From contig NZ_JARESE010000073.1 in assembly GCF_029076845.1 (NCBI RefSeq), positions 79,163 to 143,162 of the forward strand: DNA of 64,000 nt. The letters are read 5' to 3'. A program made the translations under genes and the position numbers. The stretch comes from Novosphingobium album (ex Liu et al. 2023) (GTDB lineage: Bacteria > Pseudomonadota > Alphaproteobacteria > Sphingomonadales > Sphingomonadaceae). The notes beneath the pieces are model-generated. The model saw only the letters and a program-made list of their open reading frames with translations, ran no database searches and was not told the origin of the DNA. This document shows positions 16,026 to 23,227 of this stretch, in pieces. The first letter of the stretch is position 1, and the number at the start of each line of letters is the position of its first letter.

Positions 16026-17222
16026 TCAGGCGAGCTCGATCGCCACCGCCGTCGCCTCGCCACCGCCGATGCACAGGCTGGCGACGCCGCGCTTGAGGCC
16101 CTTTTCCTTCAGCGCGGCGATCAGCGTCACGATGATGCGCGTGCCCGAAGCGCCGATCGGGTGGCCCAGCGCGGTGGCGCCGCCGTGGATGTTGATCTTG
16201 TCATGCGGGATGCCAAGGTCATGCATCGCGAACATCGCGACGCAGGCGAACGCCTCGTTGATCTCGAACAGGTCGACGTCCGAAAGCTGCCAGCCGGTCT
16301 TGTCCATCAGCTTGGTGATCGCACCGACCGGCGCGGTGGTGAACTTGGCGGGCTCCTGCGCATGGGCCGCAACGCCGATCACGCGGGCGACCGGCGTCAA
16401 CCCCTTGGCCTTGGCGACGCTCTCACGCGTGAGGACGACGGCGGCGGCGCCGTCCGAGATCGAGCTGGAACTGGCCGCGGTGATCGTGCCGTCCTTGGCG
16501 AAAGCGGGCTTGAGCGTCGGGATCTTCTCGGGATTGCCCTTGCCCGGCTGCTCGTCGACCGCCACCACGACTTCGCCCTTGCGGGTCTTGACCGTCACCG
16601 GCACGACTTCGTCGGCGAAAGCGCCGGTGTCGATCGCCGCGCGCGCGCGGCGCAGCGATTCGATCGCGTAGGAATCCTGCGCCTCGCGAGTGAGCTGGTA
16701 TTCATCCGCGGATTCCTGCGCGAACGAACCCATCGCGCGGCCCGCGTCATAGGCATCCTCCAGCCCGTCGAGGAACATGTGGTCGTAAGCCGTGTCGTGG
16801 CCGGCACGGGCGCCGGCGCGATGCTTCTTGAGGAGGTATGGCGCACCGGTCATGCTTTCCATGCCACCGGCGACAACCAGGTCGAGCGAGCCGGCCGCAA
16901 GCGCCTCGGCCCCCATGATGACCGTCTGCATCCCGGACCCGCAGACCTTGTTGACCGTGGTGGCCTGCACCGACTTGGGCAGGCCGGCCTTGATCGCGGC
17001 CTGGCGGGCAGGGGCCTGGCCAAGCCCGGCGGGCAGCACGCAGCCCATGTAGATACGCTCGATATCCTCGCCGGCCACACCCGCGCGCTCGACCGCGGCC
17101 TTGACGGCGGTGGCGCCGAGGTCGGTCGCCGAAACGTCGGCGAACACGCCTTGCAGCCCGCCCATCGGGGTGCGGGCGTAGGAAAGGATCACAATCGGAT
17201 CGCTGGCGGAAATCTGGGCCAT
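16026..17222 (-). CDS. Acetyl-CoA C-acetyltransferase (thiolase)
   Basis: The 398-residue enzyme condenses two acetyl-CoA to acetoacetyl-CoA, or cleaves 3-ketoacyl-CoA. The acylated cysteine is in NKVCGSGMQ (about residue 94), the histidine in GGATALGHPIGASG, the second cysteine in LCIGGGEA, and NEAFA is intact, so it should be active. The length is that of biosynthetic-type thiolases (PhaA/AtoB). It is a single-gene unit divergent from nuoA. Use in polyhydroxybutyrate synthesis or fatty-acid and ketogenic amino-acid breakdown cannot be decided from context. Confidence 0.92.
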   Translation of the reverse strand: MAQISASDPIVILSYARTPMGGLQGVFADVSATDLGATAVKAAVERAGVAGEDIERIYMGCVLPAGLGQAPARQAAIKAGLPKSVQATTVNKVCGSGMQTVIMGAEALAAGSLDLVVAGGMESMTGAPYLLKKHRAGARAGHDTAYDHMFLDGLEDAYDAGRAMGSFAQESADEYQLTREAQDSYAIESLRRARAAIDTGAFADEVVPVTVKTRKGEVVVAVDEQPGKGNPEKIPTLKPAFAKDGTITAASSSSISDGAAAVVLTRESVAKAKGLTPVARVIGVAAHAQEPAKFTTAPVGAITKLMDKTGWQLSDVDLFEINEAFACVAMFAMHDLGIPHDKINIHGGATALGHPIGASGTRIIVTLIAALKEKGLKRGVASLCIGGGEATAVAIELA

Positions 17223-17247
17223 GGCTCGGCTGCCTTTCGCAATGTCA

Positions 17248-17275
17248 TTGGACAGGGTTTGGAACTTCGCATAAT
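17248..17275 (+). promoter_or_regulatory. Candidate sigma-70-type promoter for the nuo operon
   Basis: TTGGAC at 17248-17253 and CATAAT at 17270-17275 are separated by 16 bases in the 238-base gap between the thiolase and nuoA. If used, it gives a leader of about 180 bases that includes three successive hairpins. Confidence 0.4.
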
Positions 17276-17344
17276 GCTGCGCTGCGGCAATGGCAATCCA
17301 TCCCGCGAATGCCGAGATTCGTCAGAGTTTCGGCGGTTTCGCAA

Positions 17345-17400
17345 GGGGATTGTCCCCGTGTCATGTAGGAAGCCCCGGCAAATGGGGCAAGCCGGGCTTG
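17345..17400 (+). other. Three consecutive hairpins in the nuo leader
   Basis: GGGGA-TTG-TCCCC (17345-17357), GCCCC-7 nt-GGGGC (17372-17388) and the near-perfect palindrome CAAGCC-G-GGCTTG (17388-17400) follow each other upstream of nuoA. No T-run follows, so they are not simple terminators. They could be an operator or a structured 5' untranslated region. Confidence 0.45.
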
Positions 17401-17460
17401 CACCGCGTCACGGGCGGGACTAGGGCGCGAGGCAACCGGTTAACGCACGAGTCTGAAGCC

Positions 17461-17835
17461 TTGGTCGACCTGTCACAATATCTGCCGATCCTGATCTACC
17501 TGGTGATCGCGCTCGCGCTTTCGTCGGCCTTCGTGTTCCTGCCGATGGGGGTTGCCCGCCTGACCGGCGCGCACAACCCGAACGCGGAAAAGAACAGCGA
17601 ATACGAATGCGGCTTTCCCGCCTTCGAAGACCCGCGCAGCCAGTTCGACGTGCGCTTCTATCTGGTGGCGATCCTGTTCATCATCTTCGACCTGGAAGCC
17701 GCGTTCCTGTTCCCTTGGGCCGTCTCGCTCGACGTGACGGGCTGGCCGGGCTGGATCACGATGATGGTGTTCCTGGGCGAACTCGCCATCGGCCTTGCCT
17801 ATGCCTGGAAGAAGGGAGCTCTGGACTGGGAATGA
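17461..17835 (+). CDS. nuoA: NADH-quinone oxidoreductase subunit A
   Basis: The 124-residue membrane subunit of complex I has three helices and the conserved NSEYECGFPAFEDPRSQFDVRF loop region (cysteine within YECGF) that reports on the quinone-site conformation. It anchors NuoD/NuoB side contacts with NuoH and NuoJ. The only start compatible with the family N-terminus is a TTG at 17461, giving MVDLSQYLPIL; the upstream frame has no ribosome site. Its stop overlaps the nuoB start as ATGA. Confidence 0.92.
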   Translation: MVDLSQYLPILIYLVIALALSSAFVFLPMGVARLTGAHNPNAEKNSEYECGFPAFEDPRSQFDVRFYLVAILFIIFDLEAAFLFPWAVSLDVTGWPGWITMMVFLGELAIGLAYAWKKGALDWE

Positions 17836-18404
17836 GCACGCCCATGACCTCTACGCTCGTTGACAGCGCCGGACAGCCGCTGGGCGCCACGCAGGCGGTC
17901 ACGCCGCCCGATCCGGCGTTCTTCCAGGATCTCAACCAGGAAGTCTCGAACAAGGGCTTCCTCGTCACCTCGACCGAGGAACTGTTCCAGTGGGCCCGCA
18001 CCGGCTCGCTGTGGTGGATGACCTTCGGCCTTGCCTGCTGCGCGGTCGAGATGATCCACGTGAACATGCCGCGCTATGACATGGAGCGATTCGGCGTCGC
18101 CCCGCGCGCCAGCCCGCGCCAGTCCGACGTGATGATCGTCGCCGGCACGCTGTGCAACAAGATGGCCCCGGCGCTGCGCAAGGTCTACGACCAGATGTCG
18201 GAGCCCAAGTACGTCATCTCGATGGGCTCGTGCGCCAATGGCGGCGGCTATTATCACTACAGCTATTCGGTGGTGCGCGGGTGCGACCGGATCGTGCCGG
18301 TGGACATCTATGTGCCCGGCTGCCCGCCGACCGCCGAGGCGCTGCTCTATGGCGTGATGCAATTGCAGCGCAAGATCCGCCGCGTCGGCACGGTCGAGAG
18401 GTGA
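17832..18404 (+). CDS. nuoB: NADH-quinone oxidoreductase subunit B
   Basis: The 190-residue peripheral-arm subunit binds cluster N2, the last iron-sulfur centre before quinone. Its ligands are visible: the adjacent cysteines in LACCAVEM, the cysteine in GSCANGGG and the one in GCPPTAEAL. The N-terminal 35 residues before FFQDLN are variable, as in the family. The ATG at 17832 overlaps the nuoA stop by four bases. Confidence 0.95.
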   Translation: MSTPMTSTLVDSAGQPLGATQAVTPPDPAFFQDLNQEVSNKGFLVTSTEELFQWARTGSLWWMTFGLACCAVEMIHVNMPRYDMERFGVAPRASPRQSDVMIVAGTLCNKMAPALRKVYDQMSEPKYVISMGSCANGGGYYHYSYSVVRGCDRIVPVDIYVPGCPPTAEALLYGVMQLQRKIRRVGTVER

Positions 18405-18411
18405 GGCAGGC

Positions 18412-19041
18412 ATGACCGTGGTTCACTCCGCTCCGAAAACCGCGTCGAACGAAGGCGTGCTCGATGCGCTGTCGGCCGCACTCGGCCCGATGCTCGTCGC
18501 CGCCAGGGAAGAGCATGGCGAGATCGTGCTGACCGTCGCGCGCGACGAGATCGAGAACGCGCTGCGCCTGCTGCGCGACGCGCACGAATACCAGCAACTG
18601 ATGGAAATCGCCGGGGTCGACTATCCGTCGCGCGCGGAGCGCTTCGAAGTCGTCTACATGCTGCTTTCGCTCACCCGGAACCATCGCATCCTGGTCAAGG
18701 TGAACTCGGCCGAGGATACCCCGGTGCCGACGGTGACGACGCTCTGGCCAGTCGCCGGCTGGCTCGAACGCGAAGTGTTCGACATGTACGGCGTGATCTT
18801 CGCCGGAAACCCGGACTTGCGCCGCATCCTCACCGACTATGGCTTCGAAGGGCACCCGTTCCGCAAGGATTTCCCGCTCTCCGGCTATGTCGAGCTGCGC
18901 TATTCCGAGGAGGACAAGCGCGTCGTCTATGAGCCGGTCAAGCTGGCGCAGGATTTCCGCTCGTTCGACTTCATGAGCCCGTGGGAAGGCGCCGACTACG
19001 TGCTGCCGGGCGACGAGAAGGCCGAGGGAGGCAAGCCATGA
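18412..19041 (+). CDS. nuoC: NADH-quinone oxidoreductase subunit C
   Basis: The 209-residue 30-kDa-type subunit of the complex I peripheral arm carries the signature EREVFDMYGVIFAGNPDLRRILTDYGFEGHPFRKDFPL in the middle (positions about 18770-18890), with the conserved DYGFEGHP. It is separate from NuoD, not fused as in E. coli. It holds no cofactor and braces NuoD. Its stop overlaps the nuoD start by four bases (ATGA). Confidence 0.95.
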   Translation: MTVVHSAPKTASNEGVLDALSAALGPMLVAAREEHGEIVLTVARDEIENALRLLRDAHEYQQLMEIAGVDYPSRAERFEVVYMLLSLTRNHRILVKVNSAEDTPVPTVTTLWPVAGWLEREVFDMYGVIFAGNPDLRRILTDYGFEGHPFRKDFPLSGYVELRYSEEDKRVVYEPVKLAQDFRSFDFMSPWEGADYVLPGDEKAEGGKP

Positions 19042-20249
19042 CCATGCAGCTTGAGCAGTCGCCCACCACTGGCGACGAGGTCATCACCAACTACACGATC
19101 AACTTTGGCCCGCAGCACCCGGCGGCGCATGGCGTGCTGCGCATGGTCATGGAGCTGGACGGCGAGATCATCGAGCGGATCGATCCGCACGTCGGCCTGC
19201 TCCATCGCGGCACCGAAAAGCTGATCGAGCACAAGACCTATCTTCAGGCGCTGCCCTATTTCGACCGGCTCGACTATTGCTCGCCGCTGGGCATGGAATA
19301 CAGCTACGTGCTGGCGATCGAGAAGCTGCTCAACCTCGAAGTGCCGCTGCGCGGGCAGTACCTGCGCGTGCTCTTCGCCGAGCTGACGCGCATCTGCAAC
19401 CACATGCTCAACATGGGCAGCCACGTCATGGACGTCGGCGCGATGACGCCGAACCTGTGGCTGTTCGAAATCCGCGAGGACTGCCTCAACTTCTTCGAGC
19501 GCGCTTCGGGCGCGCGGATGCATTCGGCCTGGTTCCGCCCCGGCGGCGTCCACCAGGACGTGCCGCTCAAGCTGTTGGCCGACATCGCCGACTGGCTCGA
19601 CACGCGCCTGCCGCGCCTGTTCGAAGACGCGATGAGCCTGGTCATCGACAATCGCATCTTCAAGCAGCGCAATGTCGATATCGCGCTGGTCTCGCGCGAG
19701 GATGCGATCCGCTGGGGCTTTTCCGGCCCGATGATCCGCGCCGCCGGCATCCCCTGGGATATCCGCAAGAGCCAGCCCTACGACGTCTACGACCGGATGG
19801 ATTTCGAGATTCCGGTGGGCACCAATTCGGACTGCTACGATCGGTTCATGGTGCGGGTCGAGGAAGTGCGCCAGTCCGCCCGGATCATGAAGCAGTGCCT
19901 GACGGAAATGCCGGACGGTCCCGTCGCCTCGACCGACCGCAAGGTCGTCCCGCCCAAGCGCGGCGAGATGAAGCAGTCGATGGAAGCGCTGATCCACCAC
20001 TTCAAGCTCTATACCGAGGGCTTCCACGTGCCGGCCGGCGAAGTCTATGTGGCGACCGAAAGCCCCAAGGGCGAATTCGGCGTCTATCTCGTCTCGGACG
20101 GCTCGAACAAGCCGTACCGCTGCAAGATCCGGCCCACCGCGTTCTCGCACCTTCAGGCGATGGATTTCATGTGCAAGGGCCATATGCTGCCCGATGCCAC
20201 CGCCATCCTGGGCGCGATCGACGTCGTGTTCGGGGAGTGCGACAGGTAG
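19038..20249 (+). CDS. nuoD: NADH-quinone oxidoreductase subunit D
   Basis: The 403-residue 49-kDa subunit is related to the large subunit of NiFe hydrogenases and forms the quinone-reduction pocket with NuoB. The quinone-site histidine lies in FGPQHPAAHGV near the N-terminus; HVGLLHRGTEKLIE and the closing GAIDVVFGECDR are typical. The ATG at 19038 overlaps nuoC. After its stop comes a 94-base gap, the first real gap in the operon, before the small membrane gene. Confidence 0.95.
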   Translation: MTMQLEQSPTTGDEVITNYTINFGPQHPAAHGVLRMVMELDGEIIERIDPHVGLLHRGTEKLIEHKTYLQALPYFDRLDYCSPLGMEYSYVLAIEKLLNLEVPLRGQYLRVLFAELTRICNHMLNMGSHVMDVGAMTPNLWLFEIREDCLNFFERASGARMHSAWFRPGGVHQDVPLKLLADIADWLDTRLPRLFEDAMSLVIDNRIFKQRNVDIALVSREDAIRWGFSGPMIRAAGIPWDIRKSQPYDVYDRMDFEIPVGTNSDCYDRFMVRVEEVRQSARIMKQCLTEMPDGPVASTDRKVVPPKRGEMKQSMEALIHHFKLYTEGFHVPAGEVYVATESPKGEFGVYLVSDGSNKPYRCKIRPTAFSHLQAMDFMCKGHMLPDATAILGAIDVVFGECDR

Positions 20250-20343
20250 GAATTCTTACGTAGAAATTTTCATCGGGCCGTGCGCGCGGGTGGGACACCG
20301 CCGGAACGGCTATGACAAGGGGGGCGTAGCGGGAGTAAGCGCG

Positions 20344-20544
20344 ATGAATACGCGGATGTTCGACATGACCCGGGTCTGGGCGATGCTCACCGGGCTCCTG
20401 CTTGCGATCGGGTATTTCGCCGCGCTCTATCTTCGGGCCGCCCCTTCGGACCTGCTGCCGATGCTGGTAACGGCGATCGGCGGATTTGAACTGTTTCTTT
20501 TCGGCCAGGACGTCTGGCTGAAGCGGAAGGGAAGGCATGGCTGA
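20344..20544 (+). CDS. Small two-helix membrane protein inside the nuo operon
   Basis: This 66-residue protein is not a known complex I subunit. It has two hydrophobic helices (VWAMLTGLLLAIGYFAALYL, and LLPMLVTAIGGFELFLFG) joined by a short AAPSDL turn, and a basic tail KRKGRHG. Its ATG follows GGGAG, and its last eight bases overlap the nuoE start, so the two are translated together. It lies between nuoD and nuoE. A role as an accessory or assembly factor of complex I is a guess from the coupling. Confidence 0.65.
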   Translation: MNTRMFDMTRVWAMLTGLLLAIGYFAALYLRAAPSDLLPMLVTAIGGFELFLFGQDVWLKRKGRHG

Positions 20545-21205
20545 CCGCTACCTCGAACCCGATACGCCCGAGATCCGGGCACGTTGGGGCAATTTTGCCT
20601 GGAACCCGCACTGGGCCGAAAAGGCCCGGGCGGCGATCGCGCGCTATCCCGAGGGACGCCAGCGTTCGGCGGTCATGGCGCTGCTCGACTATGCCCAGCG
20701 GCAAGTCGGCGAGGAAACCCGGACGCAAGGCTGGCTGCCGATCCCGGTGATGGAATTCGTCGCGCGCGAGCTTGACATGCCGATCATCCGCGTGGTCGAG
20801 GTCGCGACCTTCTATACCATGTACAACCTCGTGCCGGTGGGCCGCTTCCACGTGCAGGTCTGCGGGACCACGCCGTGCATGTTGCGCGGGTCGGACGATA
20901 TCCTGGCCGCTTGCCGCCAGCGCGGCATGGCGCCGGGCCACACCACCGACGATGGCCTGTGGACGCTGACCGAAGTGGAATGCATGGGCAATTGCGCGTC
21001 CGCGCCGATGGTCCAGATCAATGACGACAACTACGAAGACCTGACCGCCGAACGGCTCGATACCGTGCTCGACGCGCTGGCCCGGGGCGAGACGCCCAAG
21101 ACCGGCACGCAGGAGCCCGGCCGGCACACGGTCGAGCCGCTTGGCGGGCCGACCACGCTCAAGGACATGGTCGCCGAAAACCACGACTATCGGGGAGAGT
21201 GGTGA
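20537..21205 (+). CDS. nuoE: NADH-quinone oxidoreductase subunit E
   Basis: The 222-residue 24-kDa subunit of the NADH module binds the [2Fe-2S] cluster N1a. The four cysteines are in CGTTPC and in ECMGNC, and the thioredoxin-like fold is visible from VATFYTMYNLVPVGRF on. The C-terminal 45 residues, after the fold, are an extension common in alphaproteobacteria. The gene is coupled to its neighbours on both sides: an 8-base overlap upstream and a TGATG junction to nuoF. Confidence 0.95.
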   Translation: MADRYLEPDTPEIRARWGNFAWNPHWAEKARAAIARYPEGRQRSAVMALLDYAQRQVGEETRTQGWLPIPVMEFVARELDMPIIRVVEVATFYTMYNLVPVGRFHVQVCGTTPCMLRGSDDILAACRQRGMAPGHTTDDGLWTLTEVECMGNCASAPMVQINDDNYEDLTAERLDTVLDALARGETPKTGTQEPGRHTVEPLGGPTTLKDMVAENHDYRGEW

Positions 21206-22515
21206 TGGCGCTCGCCGACAAGGATCGCATCTTCACCAACGTCTACGGCTACCAGCCGTGGAACCTTGCCGCCGCGCGGGCGCGTGGGGACTGGGACAAC
21301 ACCAGGGATATTCTCGCCAGGGGTCGCGATGCGATCATCGAGGAGATCAAGGCTTCGGGCCTGCGCGGCCGTGGCGGGGCGGGCTTTCCCACCGGCATGA
21401 AATGGTCGTTCATGCCCAAGCAGGCGCCGCTCGACCAGGCAGGCAATCCCAAGCCCAGCTTCCTCGTCATCAATGCCGACGAATCCGAGCCCGGATCGTG
21501 CAAGGATCGCGAGATCATCCGCCACGATCCGCACAAGCTGGTCGAAGGCGCGCTGGTCGCCGGCTTCGCGATGGGCGCGCGGGCAGCCTACATCTACATT
21601 CGCGGTGAATATATCCGCGAGGCCGAAACGCTGTTCGCCGCCGTGCAGGAAGCCTACGACGCGGGCCTGCTCGGCAGGAACGCGGCGGGTTCGGGCTACG
21701 ATTTCGACGTCTTCGTCCATCGCGGCGCGGGGGCCTACATCTGCGGCGAAGAAACCGCGATGATCGAGAGCCTGGAAGGCAAGAAGGGCCAGCCGCGCCT
21801 GAAGCCGCCGTTCCCGGCCGGCGCCGGGCTCTATGGCTGCCCCACCACGGTCAACAACGTCGAATCGATCGCGGTCGCGCCCACGATCATGCGGCGCGGC
21901 GCCTCGTGGTTCGCCAGCTTCGGCGCGGAGAACAACAAGGGCACCAAGCTGTTCCAGATCAGCGGCCACGTCGAAAAGCCCTGCGTGGTCGAGGAAGAGA
22001 TGTCGATCCCGTTCAAGGAACTGATCGAGCGTCACTGCGGCGGCATTCGCGGCGGGTGGGACAACCTGCTGGCGGTGATCCCCGGCGGATCGTCCGTGCC
22101 GCTGGTCCCGGCATCGCAGGTCATGGACATGCCGATGGATTTCGACGGCTGCAAGAAGGTCGGTTCCGGCCTCGGCACCGCCGCCGTGATCGTCATGGAC
22201 AAGTCGACCGATATCGTCCGCGCCATTTCGCGGCTCAGCGCGTTCTACAAGCACGAGAGTTGCGGCCAGTGCACGCCTTGCCGCGAAGGCACGGGCTGGA
22301 TGTGGCGCGTGATGGAACGCCTGCGCACCGGCGACGCGCATGTCGACGAGATCGACATGCTCCAGCAGGTGACCAAGCAGGTCGAAGGCCACACCATCTG
22401 CGCGCTCGGCGATGCGGCGGCCTGGCCGATCCAGGGCCTGATCCGCCACTTCCGCCCCGAGCTGGAACGCCGCATCGCCGAACGCCATGGCGACGTGCGG
22501 GAGGCGGCCGAGTGA
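21205..22515 (+). CDS. nuoF: NADH-quinone oxidoreductase subunit F
   Basis: The 436-residue 51-kDa subunit accepts hydride from NADH on FMN and passes electrons to cluster N3. The NADH/FMN glycine loop is GRGGAGFPTGMKW, the flavin site NADESEPGSCKDRE, and the N3 ligands lie in ESCGQCTPCREGTGW, with a later cysteine in HTICALGD. The ATG at 21205 shares one base with the nuoE stop and has GGGGAGAG upstream; in-frame GTGs at 21199 and 21202 are less likely. Confidence 0.95.
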   Translation: MALADKDRIFTNVYGYQPWNLAAARARGDWDNTRDILARGRDAIIEEIKASGLRGRGGAGFPTGMKWSFMPKQAPLDQAGNPKPSFLVINADESEPGSCKDREIIRHDPHKLVEGALVAGFAMGARAAYIYIRGEYIREAETLFAAVQEAYDAGLLGRNAAGSGYDFDVFVHRGAGAYICGEETAMIESLEGKKGQPRLKPPFPAGAGLYGCPTTVNNVESIAVAPTIMRRGASWFASFGAENNKGTKLFQISGHVEKPCVVEEEMSIPFKELIERHCGGIRGGWDNLLAVIPGGSSVPLVPASQVMDMPMDFDGCKKVGSGLGTAAVIVMDKSTDIVRAISRLSAFYKHESCGQCTPCREGTGWMWRVMERLRTGDAHVDEIDMLQQVTKQVEGHTICALGDAAAWPIQGLIRHFRPELERRIAERHGDVREAAE

Positions 22516-22558
22516 TGCCGCGCCTGTCCGCCTCGACGCAAACCCGGGGATGCTGAGC

Positions 22559-23224
22559 ATGATCGCGCTTCGCCGCCTTGCCGCTCATGTGAGCCGCGCG
22601 AGCCGCGCCGCCCTTGCGGGAACGCTGGCCGTGCTGGCGTGCGGCAGCGCGCAAGCAGCGGACGCACCCGGTCCGAAGCCGTCGCCGGAAAAGTGGGAAC
22701 TCGAGGCGATGTACAACTACGCGCGCTGCGTCGTCTCGCTGTCGCCTGCCGGCGCGGAAAAGGCGCTGGCGCTCGAGACCCAGAGCCCGGAATATCGCGA
22801 TGCCTTGATGCGTCTGGGCAAGGGGCATGGCCAGTGCCTGGCCGGCAGTTCGGTGAGCCATTTCGAGATGGGCGGCGTGCTGTTCGCCGGAACGCTGGCC
22901 GAAGTCCTGCTGCAGCGCAAGTGGAACGAGCAGACGCTGGCGACGACGCTGCACCCGCCCGAGCCGGCCGTGGAGGCGCGTTCGGAAATCGAATATACCG
23001 GAATGTGCCTTGCCCTGGGCAATCCGCAGGGAACATCGGCGCTGGTGTTCAGCGATCCCGGTTCCGCCGCGGCGGATGAAAAGCTGAAAAGCCTTGCCCA
23101 GCAACTCGCCACTTGCGTGCACCAAGGCAAGACCCTGCGCATCAACAAGGCTGGCCTGCGCGCGATCATCGCGCTGGCCGCCTATCGCCTCGCGGGCCTC
23201 AACACCGCGACCGGAAAGAGCTGA
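22559..23224 (+). CDS. Exported protein of unknown function inside the nuo operon
   Basis: The 221-residue product does not match any complex I subunit. It has an N-terminal signal segment (hydrophobic LAGTLAVLACGSAQA, cut near AQA-ADA at about residue 36), so it should reach the periplasm. Four cysteines in the mature part (ARCVVSL, GQCLAG, GMCLALG, ATCVHQ) are even in number and could form disulfides. The ATG at 22559 has GGGGA eight bases upstream; the ATG at 22550 has none. It sits between nuoF and nuoG, three bases before the nuoG start. I cannot name a function. Confidence 0.65.
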   Translation: MIALRRLAAHVSRASRAALAGTLAVLACGSAQAADAPGPKPSPEKWELEAMYNYARCVVSLSPAGAEKALALETQSPEYRDALMRLGKGHGQCLAGSSVSHFEMGGVLFAGTLAEVLLQRKWNEQTLATTLHPPEPAVEARSEIEYTGMCLALGNPQGTSALVFSDPGSAAADEKLKSLAQQLATCVHQGKTLRINKAGLRAIIALAAYRLAGLNTATGKS

Positions 23225-23227
23225 GAT

